From an uncultured Clostridia bacterium (lineage in GTDB: Bacteria > Bacillota > Clostridia > Christensenellales > Borkfalkiaceae): DNA of 64,000 nt. The stretch is from contig CANQFB010000005.1 in assembly GCA_947598205.1 (NCBI GenBank), forward strand, positions 29,224-93,223, in the 5' to 3' direction. The notes beneath the pieces were generated by a model. That model was not told the origin of the DNA, did not search any database, and worked only from the letters and a program-made list of their open reading frames with translations. The stretch's first letter is position 1, and each line of letters begins with the position of its first letter. The translations under genes were made by a program, and so were the position numbers. Below are positions 1 to 17,607 of this stretch, piece after piece.

Positions 1-1207
1 CGTCGGCTTTGCTCTGCGAGAACTTGTAGGTGTAGGTGCCGTCGGCGTTTTCCACGATCACGAATTTTCCGCTGTTGCCGTCGATGCTGTATTTGACGGA
101 GATCCATGTGGAAGTTCCCTTCGTCTCGCGCTCGATCTCATAGATCCCGCGGGAAGCGCCGCTCAAAAAGCGCACCGTGTATTCCGCTTCCGTTTCGCCG
201 TGCTCTTCCTCCGTCTCGAACTTCACCTCCGTGGATTCGACGAGCTTGCCGTCCTTATAGACGGAGTAGGTGTAGAGGCTCTCTGTCTCCGTCTCGGTGG
301 CGTTGTGCTCGGTCTCGGATTCCGTCGTCTGGATGTTGCTCAATTCCACGCGGCTACCCATATCGAGCTCGTCGGCGAACGCCGTCATCTTGAGGATGGA
401 CTCCTGTTTGGTCTCTTCCTCTCTGCCTTCCGTCTCGGTGACCGAGCGTTCGATGCGGGTGCCCGTCATGTAGTAGTAGATGTCGCCTCCCGTCTCGTCC
501 TGCCCCATGAGCACTGCGCCTTCGAGGGTGTAAGTCGTCTCGGAGACCGTCGTCGTTTCATCGTCGTCGCGGAAGGTTTGGGTGTTCGTCCTGCCCGCCG
601 TCTCGGTGTAGTAGACGATGTGTACGTCATCTTCGCCCTTGGCGTTCTTGCCCGTGATGGTGAGCTTCAGCTCGTAGCCTGCGAGCATGGGGTCCTCGGA
701 GACGTTCTTCTCGACGACCGTCTTGGTCGCGGCCTTATCGAGGAAGCTATCGAGCATGTTGAAGTAGGTGTTGAAGTCCTTTGCCGCATCCTGTACGTCG
801 CCGATCTTGTCGCCGCCGGCTTCGGGAAGGCCGTAGTCGGGAGTTTGGGAGGGATCGGACGGGGCGGGCTCCGCGGGCTGTTCGGGAGCAGGCTCCGTGG
901 GCTTCTCGGGGGCGGGCTCTTGCGGCTGTTCGGGCGTTGTCTCGCCGGGGGTGGGAGAGACGGGATCGGACGGGACGGGCGCGGTGGGCGTCACCGTCTC
1001 GGCGAGAAGTTCTGCCGTGGTGACCGCGCCGACGCCGTAGATGGATTCCGTGCTCGCGATGCCGCTGTATGTGCCGATCTCGGTGGCTTCCGTCTTATGG
1101 TCGCTACCGTTGTTTCCGCCGTTCACGTTGCCGCCGCATGCCCCGAGGGGAAGGGCCGCAAGACCTGCGAGTGCGAGAGTTGCCAAAAACAAATATCTTT
1201 TTTTCAT
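1..1207 (-). CDS. Putative secreted lipoprotein (partial, C-terminus runs off the window)
   Basis: Reverse-strand reading starts MKKRYLFLATLALAGLAALPLGACGG (lipobox LGAC) followed by a Pro/Glu-rich linker; open to the window edge, so absent from the ORF track. Confidence 0.8.
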   Translation of the reverse strand, partial: MKKRYLFLATLALAGLAALPLGACGGNVNGGNNGSDHKTEATEIGTYSGIASTESIYGVGAVTTAELLAETVTPTAPVPSDPVSPTPGETTPEQPQEPAPEKPTEPAPEQPAEPAPSDPSQTPDYGLPEAGGDKIGDVQDAAKDFNTYFNMLDSFLDKAATKTVVEKNVSEDPMLAGYELKLTITGKNAKGEDDVHIVYYTETAGRTNTQTFRDDDETTTVSETTYTLEGAVLMGQDETGGDIYYYMTGTRIERSVTETEGREEETKQESILKMTAFADELDMGSRVELSNIQTTESETEHNATETETESLYTYSVYKDGKLVESTEVKFETEEEHGETEAEYTVRFLSGASRGIYEIERETKGTSTWISVKYSIDGNSGKFVIVENADGTYTYKFSQSKAD

Positions 1208-1416
1208 GGAATGTTCCTCCTGTTTTTTCCTTACACCTATATAACAACCGAGAAGACGGTTTTGTTGGAAAAAAATAAAAAATTTTCAAAAAAATTTTTG
1301 AAAGGGATTTTCTTATTCCTTTTTAATATATAGGGGGTGTTTGACGCCCTCCCCCGCGGGGGAAGGCTTCGCAAAAAGAAAAGGCGGCAAAAATGCCGCC
1401 TCGTCCTTTTATCGTC

Positions 1417-5220
<3,804 letters not shown>

Positions 5221-5237
5221 ATCTCACTTCCTCCCTC

Positions 5238-9320
<4,083 letters not shown>

Positions 9321-9540
9321 CCGTCAAATAACTCCTTTTTTGAATGTTATCACTTGACGGTCTACCGAGTATATCTTTTCATCGATAAAAACCGAAATGT
9401 CCGAATGGAATTTTTCTCCTCTCCCCCTTTACAAACTCCCCGAAAGGCGGTATAATGGGGAAAGACGTTCCCCGAAAGTTTGGCTTCTTCCGGCGAAACG
9501 GGCGCAAAAGCGCATTCTAAACATAATGATACAGTATGGA

Positions 9541-9569
9541 ATTATAACTTTTTGCGCACAAGATGTCAA
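9541..9569 (-). promoter_or_regulatory. Sigma-A-type promoter for rpoBC (TTGACA-N17-TATAAT)
   Basis: Reverse strand reads TTGACA tcttgtgcgcaaaaagt TATAAT, both consensus hexamers with 17-bp spacing, about 220 bp upstream of rpoB. Confidence 0.8.
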
Positions 9570-9667
9570 CTTGTTTTGAGCGCGTAAAAAAAAATTTTTC
9601 AAAAACGACAAAAAAAGTGGGAAATTTTCATGAAAACGGCCCGAAAAAGGGCCAATCGGCAGGCGAG

Positions 9668-9913
9668 ATGCGCATCGATAAATTTTTGAAGGTCTCTCGG
9701 ATCTTAAAACGCCGCACCCTTGCGCAGGAGGCGGCGAGCGCGGGGAAGATCTCGGTGAACGGCAAGGAGGTCAAACCCTCCCACCGCGTGAAGGCGGGCG
9801 ACGTGGTTGAGGTCTCCTTCCTTGCGGGCGTTTTGAAGTTCCGCATCCTCGAAATCAAAGAGACGGTCAAAAAAGACGACGCCCAGAATTTATACGAAGT
9901 CATTGGAGAATAA
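9668..9913 (+). CDS. S4 domain RNA-binding protein (HslR/YlmH-like small S4 protein)
   Basis: MRIDKFLKVSRILKRRTLAQEAASAGKISVNGKEVKPSHRVKAGDVVEV is a typical S4 domain; start set to the internal ATG. Confidence 0.88.
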   Translation: MRIDKFLKVSRILKRRTLAQEAASAGKISVNGKEVKPSHRVKAGDVVEVSFLAGVLKFRILEIKETVKKDDAQNLYEVIGE

Positions 9914-9936
9914 GGGAAAAATAGGGTGATTCCTCG

Positions 9937-10025
9937 ATAAGCTCGGAATGACGATTTGAACGTCGGGATGCTTCCCAAATACGTCATGCTGAGCAAAGTC
10001 GAAGCATCACCGCATTCACAACAAA
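9937..10025. repeat. Dispersed intergenic repeat (GTCATGCTGAGC...GAAGCATCACCGCATTC family)
   Basis: Shares blocks with 31250-31390, 34095-34170 and 38000-38060. Confidence 0.75.
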
Positions 10026-10036
10026 TTATAAATCAA

Positions 10037-11185
10037 ATGTTAACAGCTATTCTATGTGCCGCAGGAAGCGGCACGCGGGCAAAAATGCCCGACAACAAAG
10101 TTCTGCACGACCTGAACGGCATGCCCGTTCTATGCCATTCCCTCTCCGCATTCATGCCGTTTGCGGACGAGATCCTCGTCGCATGCAGGACGGAAGATGA
10201 GGCGCGCATCAACGCCATCCTCTCCCCCTTCCCCTGTGCCCGCCCTGTGCGCGGCGGGGCGACCCGTGGGGAGAGCGTCTTCCGTGCTCTCAAAGAGGCG
10301 AAGGGCGACATGGTGCTCATCCACGACGCCGCGCGACCCTTCGTCACGCCCGAAGTGATCAAAAATTGCCTCGAGAGCGTGAAAAAGTACGGTTCTGCCA
10401 TCGCCGCCGTGCCTCTGACGGATACCGTTGCACATGTTTTTGAAGATCGTATCGCGGACATGCCCCCCCGCAAATCGCTCTATGGTTTGCAAACGCCACA
10501 GGGATTTCTCACCAGGGATATTCGCGCCGCCTACGAAAAAGCCTTCGCGGAAGGGCGGGGCGGGGAGTTCACCGACGACAGCGGCGTCTATGCCGCCTAT
10601 ATCGGAAGCCCGCATATCGTCGCGGGCGATCTTTGCAACAAAAAGCTCACCTATGCAAGCGATTTTATGCCCGCCGAGCGCGTCGGGTTCGGCGTGGACA
10701 CCCACGCCTTCGCCCACCAAGAGGAGATCGATCAAGGCATCGCGCGGCTCAATTTGAACTATATCACCCTCGGGGGGGTCGTCATCCCCTCCAACCGCGC
10801 CCTCGAGGCACACAGCGACGGCGACGTTCTCATCCATGCCCTCATGGATGCCCTGCTTTCCGCCATCGGCGAGCGCGATATTGGCTATCATTTCCCCGAT
10901 TCCGATCAAAAATATAAGGGCGCGAACAGCATGAAACTTCTCTCCCTCGTCATGGAGACGGTGCGCATGAAAGGATTTTCTGTAAAGAATGCAAGCCTCT
11001 CTGTTTTGTGCGAACAGCCCCGCCTTTCGCCCTATATCGAGGGTATGCGAAACAACTTGCGCGCCGCCCTCTCCTGTGAAAACGTCGCCGTCGCCGCGGG
11101 GACGAACGAGAAGCTGGGGTATATCGGCGAAGGCCGCGGCATCACCTGCTATGCTCTCGTTCTTCTTCAATCGAACCACAGATAG
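10037..11185 (+). CDS. ispDF: Bifunctional 2-C-methyl-D-erythritol 4-phosphate cytidylyltransferase / 2-C-methyl-D-erythritol 2,4-cyclodiphosphate synthase
   Basis: N-terminal IspD motifs (AILCAAGSGTRA, VLIHDAARPFV) fused to IspF motifs (RVGFGVDTHAF, HSDGDVLIHALMDALLSAIGERDIGYHFPD). Confidence 0.95.
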   Translation: MLTAILCAAGSGTRAKMPDNKVLHDLNGMPVLCHSLSAFMPFADEILVACRTEDEARINAILSPFPCARPVRGGATRGESVFRALKEAKGDMVLIHDAARPFVTPEVIKNCLESVKKYGSAIAAVPLTDTVAHVFEDRIADMPPRKSLYGLQTPQGFLTRDIRAAYEKAFAEGRGGEFTDDSGVYAAYIGSPHIVAGDLCNKKLTYASDFMPAERVGFGVDTHAFAHQEEIDQGIARLNLNYITLGGVVIPSNRALEAHSDGDVLIHALMDALLSAIGERDIGYHFPDSDQKYKGANSMKLLSLVMETVRMKGFSVKNASLSVLCEQPRLSPYIEGMRNNLRAALSCENVAVAAGTNEKLGYIGEGRGITCYALVLLQSNHR

Positions 11186-11334
11186 GCGACGCAATCCTTT
11201 GTCGAAGATGCGCTTTCCTTGGTCACGTACGCAAAAGTACGCTCCCTGCGGAAATGCTCCTTCTCCTTGTCTTGCTTGCCTCTCCGCGGTTTAACGGTAA
11301 CCGAAGGGAAGACGATGCGCCGCTCTGTACCACC

Positions 11335-11430
11335 TGTCATTCCGAGGGCGTAGCCCGAGAGAATCCCCTCAATGAAAACTTCGTATCAGGGGATACACTC
11401 GCCCCTATGGGGCTCGGTATGACATTTCGA
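11335..11430. repeat. Dispersed palindromic repeat (GTCATTCCGAG...CTCGGTATGAC)
   Basis: Complementary ends and AGAGAATCCCCT/AGGGGAT core shared with 14155, 28553 and 37742. Confidence 0.75.
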
Positions 11431-11453
11431 TTTCATCAAATAAAGGAACTACT

Positions 11454-12815
11454 ATGCCGAAGAATTTGACGCAATTTGTTTGCAACGAATGCGGATACAC
11501 CTCCCCCAAGTGGCTGGGGCGTTGCCCCGGCTGCGGGAAGTTCAACACCCTCGTCGAGGAGGCAGTCTCTCCCGTTTTGACGAAAAACAAACCCACCATG
11601 TCTGCGACACCCTCGCGCGCAATTCCCCTCTCGAAGGTCACGTTCGAGAAGTTCGAGCGCGTCTCTTCGGGTATTCAAGAGCTCGACGTCGTGCTCGGGG
11701 GCGGCATCGTAAGGGGTTCTCTCATCCTCGTGGGAGGCGACCCCGGCGTGGGAAAATCCACCCTTCTCACCGAGGTCGCGGCGCACCTTGCCAAGGAGCA
11801 TAAGGTGCTGTATCTCTCCGCCGAAGAGAGCTGTTCGCAGGTGAAGCTCCGCTGTGAGCGGCTGGGACTGAATTCCGATAACCTGCTCCTTCTCAACGAG
11901 ACCAACCTCGAGGCGGCGGAAGAGAGCTTCTATGCGGCGGAATATGTCATCGTAGACAGCATCCAAGCCGTTTACACCGATGCCCTCACCTCTGCGGCGG
12001 GCAGCGTCGGGCAGGTAAGGGAGTGCGCCGCCAAGATCATGCGTATCGCAAAATCCCGTGGCATCACCTTCTTCCTCGTCGGGCATGTGACGAAGGAAGG
12101 CACGCTCGCGGGTCCCAAAGTCCTCGAACATATCATGGATACCGTCCTCTATTTCGAGGGCGAACGGTTTGAAAACTTCAAAATTCTCCGCGCCGTGAAG
12201 AACCGCTTCGGCTCGGTGCAGGAGGTGGGCGTCTTCGAGATGACGGGGGAAGGCATCTTCGGCGTTTCCGACTATTCCTCCCTCTTCCTCTCGGATAGCC
12301 GCGGGATCGCGGCGGGGGCCGTCGTCACGCCGAGCGAGACGGGCAACCGCTGTATGATGGTGGAGATCCAGACGCTCATGTCGAAGACCTCCTACGGGCT
12401 TCCCCGCAGAATGTCTTTAGGGGTGGACCCGAACCGCCTCATCGTGCTCATCGCCGTCCTCGAGAAGCGGTGCGGCATTCCCCTCGGCATGCAGGACATC
12501 TATCTCAACGCCATGGGCGGGATCCGTTTGAATGAGCCGAGCGCAGATCTTGCCGTGTGCGCCGCCCTTGCCTCCGCCGAGAAGATGATCGCCATCGAGA
12601 AATATACGGCGGTCTTTGGCGAAGTGGGCCTCACGGGCGAAGTGCGCGGGGTGAACTTTGCCGAAAAGCGGGTGAACGAGTGCTTGAAGATGGGCTTCCG
12701 CCGCGTCATCCTGCCCGCCAAGAACATGAAGGCGTGCGAAAAGTTCAAGGATAGGCTCGACCTCGTCCCCGTCTCTTACGTCACCCAAATGATCAAGGCA
12801 CTATTCAATTCATAA
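11454..12815 (+). CDS. radA: DNA repair protein RadA
   Basis: 453 aa; N-terminal CX2C zinc finger, Walker A GGDPGVGKSTLL, KNRFGS motif and Lon-like C-terminus. Confidence 0.97.
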   Translation: MPKNLTQFVCNECGYTSPKWLGRCPGCGKFNTLVEEAVSPVLTKNKPTMSATPSRAIPLSKVTFEKFERVSSGIQELDVVLGGGIVRGSLILVGGDPGVGKSTLLTEVAAHLAKEHKVLYLSAEESCSQVKLRCERLGLNSDNLLLLNETNLEAAEESFYAAEYVIVDSIQAVYTDALTSAAGSVGQVRECAAKIMRIAKSRGITFFLVGHVTKEGTLAGPKVLEHIMDTVLYFEGERFENFKILRAVKNRFGSVQEVGVFEMTGEGIFGVSDYSSLFLSDSRGIAAGAVVTPSETGNRCMMVEIQTLMSKTSYGLPRRMSLGVDPNRLIVLIAVLEKRCGIPLGMQDIYLNAMGGIRLNEPSADLAVCAALASAEKMIAIEKYTAVFGEVGLTGEVRGVNFAEKRVNECLKMGFRRVILPAKNMKACEKFKDRLDLVPVSYVTQMIKALFNS

Positions 12816-12861
12816 GAGGAATAAAAGAGTGTGGTGTGCCAGATTTGCCATACCATTCTAC

Positions 12862-12897
12862 AAAAAATCGGCTACGGAATGTAGCCGATTTTTTCGT
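12862..12897 (+). terminator. Rho-independent terminator downstream of radA
   Basis: AAAATCGGCTAC-GGAAT-GTAGCCGATTTTTT stem-loop with T-run. Confidence 0.85.
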
Positions 12898-12907
12898 TTT
12901 CTGATTT

Positions 12908-13372
12908 TTACGCAGTGCAGAGCTGTTTGATATAGCGCCGCTCCTTCAAAGAGACCTTGCCGTCGGCGGAGGTCACCAAGAGGCAGAGCGTGACGATGTC
13001 CGCGCCGAGCTGTTCATCCACCGTCCAGACGATGCTGTGAATGGCCTTCGTATATGCCTTGATCTCCTTCTGCACATCTTTGGAGACCTTATATGAACGC
13101 GCAATGCCCGCAAGGTCGCACGCCTCGCCGAGAGCCGCGACGAGTTCGGGATAGACGCCGAGCAGATCCTTCTCCCCGACGACGCCGTCGGAGACGACAG
13201 AACCGATGATGAAGGCGGCAAGCGTTTCGACGGGGTCGATGCCCTCGATGTGGAGGTTATGGAGACCTTCGACGACGGTGACCGCTTTCTCGGCGATGAG
13301 GGCCGCCCTCTTTGCGGGGGAGAGCGATTCTACTTCGCTACAAAGTTTTTGAAATTCAAACATGTTTGTCAC
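12908..13372 (-). CDS. TerB-like helical protein, function unknown
   Basis: 154 aa all-helical sequence with two acidic loops (VVSDGVVGEKDL, TSADGKVSLKERRYIKQL) resembling TerB-fold repeats. Confidence 0.6.
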   Translation of the reverse strand: MTNMFEFQKLCSEVESLSPAKRAALIAEKAVTVVEGLHNLHIEGIDPVETLAAFIIGSVVSDGVVGEKDLLGVYPELVAALGEACDLAGIARSYKVSKDVQKEIKAYTKAIHSIVWTVDEQLGADIVTLCLLVTSADGKVSLKERRYIKQLCTA

Positions 13373-13440
13373 TCCTTGTAAGTTGTTCTGTTTTGTTATA
13401 CCACAAATATTAGATGTTATAACGCTTCTTTATAAAAAAC

Positions 13441-14133
13441 TTATAGGAGCACGGCGCGGGCGAAATAGATGGGCATGCCCTTGGAGGAAAAATTCTGCTC
13501 GTACTCGGTGACGATGTTCCCCTCCGCCCATTTGCTCCTATGGAGATCGCGCGAGATCTCCGTCACCGCAAAACCGTTTTCGCCGAAACTGTTCAAAGAA
13601 TACTCGAAGAAAAACGCGCTGTCCGTCTTCTGTTCGATCACGCCCCCGTCCGCCAAGAGTTTTTTATAGATGGAGAGGAAGCGGGAGGAAGTGAGCCGCT
13701 GTTTCTCGCGGTTGGGTTCCGGCAATGGTGTGGAGAAATTGAGATAAATTTTGCGGATACTTCTATCGGGAATGTAACAGGCGAGGATCTCGGCGGGAAT
13801 ATTCAAGAAGCGCACGTTGGGAATTTCTTCGCGCAGAACGCGCTCCATCGCCGTGAGAATGACGTTGGTGCACAGCTCTACGGCGAGGAAGTTCGTCTCG
13901 GGGTGGCGCTTTGCGAGCTCGGCGATAAAGTACCCGTTGCCGCAGCCCACCTCGAGTTCGACGGGGTTCCTGTTGCCGAAGAGCGTTTGAAAGTCCAAAA
14001 TGGCGCGGAAATTCTCCGCCGCCTCCTTCAAATTGAGGCAGGGCCTTCCCCGCGCCACGAGGACGGGCGCGCAACGCTCCATCCTCGGCTCCAAATTGCG
14101 CTTTCTTCTCATTCGCATATGAATATACTCCAA
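13441..14133 (-). CDS. trmB: tRNA (guanine-N7-)-methyltransferase
   Basis: LEVGCGNGYFIAELAKRHPETNFLAVE SAM-binding motif and TrmB-like C-terminal region (TDSAFFFEYSLNSF...TEYEQNFSSKGMPIYFA). Confidence 0.93.
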   Translation of the reverse strand: MEYIHMRMRRKRNLEPRMERCAPVLVARGRPCLNLKEAAENFRAILDFQTLFGNRNPVELEVGCGNGYFIAELAKRHPETNFLAVELCTNVILTAMERVLREEIPNVRFLNIPAEILACYIPDRSIRKIYLNFSTPLPEPNREKQRLTSSRFLSIYKKLLADGGVIEQKTDSAFFFEYSLNSFGENGFAVTEISRDLHRSKWAEGNIVTEYEQNFSSKGMPIYFARAVLL

Positions 14134-14154
14134 GTTGATCTTGGCTCCCCGTTA

Positions 14155-14290
14155 AGGGTCACTGTCATACCGAACCCGCAAAGCGGGTGAGTGTATCCCC
14201 TAAAACGTAAGTCCGTGTTTTCATTCAGGGGATCCTTCGAAGATGCGCTCTCGGTTTTCATTTTTATATAACGGCTCAGGATGACGCACG
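14155..14290. repeat. Dispersed palindromic repeat, same family
   Basis: GTCATACCGA...TATCCCCTAAAACGTAAGTCCGTGTTTTCATTCAGGGGATCCTTCGA...GGCTCAGGATGAC. Confidence 0.75.
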
Positions 14291-14293
14291 ATC

Positions 14294-15139
14294 TTACCAT
14301 GTCGGATCGTGCGGGAGCTTGAGCTCGGCGTAAAAGGTGCCACCCATGTCCGTGACAACGTACCGGTCAAAGGACTCTCCCAGGTTATCGGCTCTGAGCT
14401 GAAAGTAGAGAACGCACCAGCCTCCGCCCTCGAAAAATGTTGCGTGGCTATGCAATGCCAATTTTTGATCGGAGGCCGGATCATCGCAGAGATACTGCTC
14501 TTTTTCGCCCGAGAGATCGCCTAAATAATACTTTTCTTTGTAGTAATACACCGCATTTTCGCCGTCAAAGGCGACGGCGATACGATCTTCAAGGGTGGAA
14601 AGGACGCTAAATGTCCCCTCCCGATCATAAGAAAAGAGGATGCTCTTTGTGATCTCCCTCGCGTCGATCTGCCCGCCGCCCGAGAGAAAGCCGGTCGGTT
14701 TTTTGTAGATGACGCAAAAGCCGTATACCATGTCCGCGGTCTCGCTTGCATATGCAGTGATATACTTATATTCGCGGCCGTCAAGCGCCTTTACTTGTTC
14801 GGCGAGCTGCTCGTATCCCTCTGCCGTCTCAAGGCCACCTCGAAAGGTGTCGCCCCACAAGACGCACCCGCTCACGGGCGTGTATTCCGCTTTGTGTTCG
14901 GCAAGCGTCAGGGTGTTTTCCGCCCGGTCGAACGCGAGTTTGACCTCCCCGCCCCCAAAGCGGAAAATCTCCATTGGAAGGGAGAAATAGACGGTATCTC
15001 CCTCCTCGTGCACCTCCATTGTGCCGACGCGGGAGCGGTCGATCGCATGGGGCGCGCACCCGCCGAGAAGGACGAGGGAGAGCATCATGGGACAGAGTGC
15101 GGCGCCCACTGCAAGCAATTTTTTCATAAAGCACCTCAT
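14294..15139 (-). CDS. Hypothetical lipoprotein
   Basis: MKKLLAVGAALCPMMLSLVLLGGCAPHA signal with lipobox LGGC. Confidence 0.75.
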   Translation of the reverse strand: MRCFMKKLLAVGAALCPMMLSLVLLGGCAPHAIDRSRVGTMEVHEEGDTVYFSLPMEIFRFGGGEVKLAFDRAENTLTLAEHKAEYTPVSGCVLWGDTFRGGLETAEGYEQLAEQVKALDGREYKYITAYASETADMVYGFCVIYKKPTGFLSGGGQIDAREITKSILFSYDREGTFSVLSTLEDRIAVAFDGENAVYYYKEKYYLGDLSGEKEQYLCDDPASDQKLALHSHATFFEGGGWCVLYFQLRADNLGESFDRYVVTDMGGTFYAELKLPHDPTW

Positions 15140-15151
15140 TACCTATTTTTC

Positions 15152-15583
15152 TTATTTTCTTCCCGTCGAGCCGAAGCCGCCGACGCCGCGCACCGTCTCG
15201 GAGAGGGCGTCCGCCTCCTCAAATTCCGCCGTATAATAGGGCGCGACCACGAGCTGGGCGATGCGGTCCCCGGCCGCAACATGGCGGGTCTCCGTGCCGT
15301 GGTTGTGGAGGGCGACGACGATCTCCCCGCGGTAGTCGCAGTCGATGACGCCCACCTTATTCGCAGGGGCAAGGCCCTGCTTGCAAGCGAGCCCGCTCCG
15401 CGCATAGATGAGCCCCACCGTGCCCGCGGGGAGCTCTATGGCGATGCCCGTATGCACGAATACCGTCTCCCCCGCCTGCACCGTATCGTCCTCTAAGGCG
15501 TAGAGGTCCGCGCCCGCGGCGTGCTCCGACCCGTAGACGGGCAGTTTTGCATTCTCATGCAATTTTTTTACGTTGACTTTCAT
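15152..15583 (-). CDS. dut: Deoxyuridine 5'-triphosphate nucleotidohydrolase
   Basis: 143 aa; motifs HAAGADLYA, GLIYARSGLA, GVIDCDYRGEI, GDRIAQLVV, RGVGGFGSTG. Confidence 0.97.
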   Translation of the reverse strand: MKVNVKKLHENAKLPVYGSEHAAGADLYALEDDTVQAGETVFVHTGIAIELPAGTVGLIYARSGLACKQGLAPANKVGVIDCDYRGEIVVALHNHGTETRHVAAGDRIAQLVVAPYYTAEFEEADALSETVRGVGGFGSTGRK

Positions 15584-15673
15584 GGAAATCTCTCCACCGC
15601 TTTCATCCCTCTTATCATATCATATCGCCCCGCATTTTGCAAGCGAATCGCGACATGGAGGGCGGATACAATT

Positions 15674-16510
15674 TCACGCGCGGTCCCTTCTTCCTTTACA
15701 GAGAAAGAACAACGTGCGGAAGAGGAAATAGCCGCAACCGAAGAGCCCGAGCAGGATCCAAAAGACGATGAAACAGATCATGGCCGTTCTCCTCCCGGAA
15801 ATGCCCGCTATGACCGCGATCGCCGTAAGGGCGACGACGCTCAATACCAGAAAGATAAGGTCGCACCAAAGAAGGGGGTTCTTCTCCGCCACCATGTGTT
15901 TACGGAGCAGGATTTTCAGGAGCGTATCGCAGAAGACATAGCAAAACATGCCCGAAAAGACTATTCCGAAGAACTCGATCTCGGGTACGAAGCTCCTCTC
16001 CCAAAACGCACCCAAAAGCACGGCGCACAGCGACGCGCCGAAAAAGAAATTCCCCCATCGCCATGTCTTATAGCAGAGCGTCCGCGTATAGCGGTCTTCC
16101 ACGGCATGGAAGGTGCGGAACAGTTTCAACCCCCACCAAAGGGCGAGAAGGGGGAAGGCGCAGAGAAAAATGCAGTCGAGTGCGGCTTGCGATTGGGGCA
16201 CATACACGCCGAGGAGCCGAAAAAGAAGGGCCGCGACCGCGCAGACCGCAGAAAACCAAATGAGCGGGGAGAGAAATTCCCATCTCTTCGGGCCGCCCTC
16301 GGGCCGCTTTGTCCCCTCGCCCGTCATGAGCTCACCGAGGTCGACGCCGAACAGGTCGGCCATCTTCTGCGCGGAGAGCAAATTGGGCACGTTCAAACCG
16401 TTCTCCCACCGCGCGACCGTCTGCCGCGAAACTTGAAGTTTGTCAGCCAGTTGCTGTTGGGTGAGGCCCTGCGCTTTTCTCGATCGGCGGATGCTCTCGT
16501 AGTATTCCAT
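15674..16510 (-). CDS. XRE-family HTH regulator with C-terminal membrane domain
   Basis: MEYYESIRRSRKAQGLTQQQLADKLQVSRQTVARWENG HTH followed by several hydrophobic segments; start trimmed to the internal ATG. Confidence 0.85.
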   Translation of the reverse strand: MEYYESIRRSRKAQGLTQQQLADKLQVSRQTVARWENGLNVPNLLSAQKMADLFGVDLGELMTGEGTKRPEGGPKRWEFLSPLIWFSAVCAVAALLFRLLGVYVPQSQAALDCIFLCAFPLLALWWGLKLFRTFHAVEDRYTRTLCYKTWRWGNFFFGASLCAVLLGAFWERSFVPEIEFFGIVFSGMFCYVFCDTLLKILLRKHMVAEKNPLLWCDLIFLVLSVVALTAIAVIAGISGRRTAMICFIVFWILLGLFGCGYFLFRTLFFLCKGRRDRA

Positions 16511-16741
16511 TTCGACCCCCTTCTCCACCATGATAGCATGGCCGAGGGCAAAAATCAAGCCCCATTCGTGCGACATTTTGCAAGATATATGCGACAGGCA
16601 GGCGGCAGAGCGCCTCCCGCGGGAGGAAAGGCATCGGAGCGGGGCGACGAATTCAAGAACCGGCCCCCACCTGTCAAGGCGGCGCATAAAAATACCCGCC
16701 GAGGCGGACATGGTACCCACCTCGGCGGTCTAACGGTCTGT

Positions 16742-17533
16742 TCAAAACAATTCGTCGAGCAAAAGATAATATCTGATCTTTTCCCGATCGGGTGCAAGGG
16801 AGAGCGCGTCGAACAGCCTGTCGGGATGGATGGGCGCCCACTCCCCGCCGTATTTTCCGCCGAAGTTGTCCCGGAGGCTTCGCCAAAGAAGGGCGAGATC
16901 CGACCATTTTTCCGCTACGCCCCCAAGCCCGAGATCGATAAGCCCCGAGAGGCCGTAGTCTTTGAGCAAAATATTGGGCAGACAAAAATCGCCGTGTGAA
17001 AAGACAAGTTCTTCCTCTTTGGGCCTATTCTTTTGCAGCCAATCGAGAAGGCGGGCGGGCGTGGAAAATTCCCGCCACGTCTGCGGCTCCGTGTTTCCGA
17101 TCTCCACCTGTCCGCTCCGAACGCGCTGTTCCGCCAAAGAGAGACGGCGTTCCAAAGTGCATGCGGAAAGTCCGGCGACATCGACCGACCACATGCGTTT
17201 GAGGATGTCCGCAAGGGCGAAGATGAGCTCTTCGGGGTGCCTGCGGTACCGCGGAGCACACGCCATTTCCCCCTTGACGCGCGAGGTCAAGAGGTAGACC
17301 TTCTCCCCCTCGCATTCCCATCCGATAACATCGGGAACGGGAAGTTTGCCGCGGAGAAAAAGGAGAACGGCGACCTCGTTCAAACTCTCCTCATTCTTCG
17401 GGGAAATTTTGAGTACGAGATCATCGGATAGCAAGACAGCGGATGAGGACTCCCCGATCTTGTCGCATTCAAATGTCCTCTCCCCCATCTCGGCCGCGAT
17501 TTTCACGGGAAGATATAGGTTTTCCATATCCAC
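16742..17533 (-). CDS. Aminoglycoside O-phosphotransferase APH(3')-family homologue
   Basis: FLRGKLPVPDVIGWE, LVFSHGDFCLPNILLKDYGLSGLIDLG, EKIRYYLLLDELF match recalled APH(3') catalytic and C-terminal signatures. Confidence 0.85.
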   Translation of the reverse strand: MDMENLYLPVKIAAEMGERTFECDKIGESSSAVLLSDDLVLKISPKNEESLNEVAVLLFLRGKLPVPDVIGWECEGEKVYLLTSRVKGEMACAPRYRRHPEELIFALADILKRMWSVDVAGLSACTLERRLSLAEQRVRSGQVEIGNTEPQTWREFSTPARLLDWLQKNRPKEEELVFSHGDFCLPNILLKDYGLSGLIDLGLGGVAEKWSDLALLWRSLRDNFGGKYGGEWAPIHPDRLFDALSLAPDREKIRYYLLLDELF

Positions 17534-17607
17534 TATCCTATCATATCGTTCCCCTGTTTGACAAGCGAAAGTCGGGGGCTACCGACCGCGTTGCCTCTTT
17601 CCATTCC

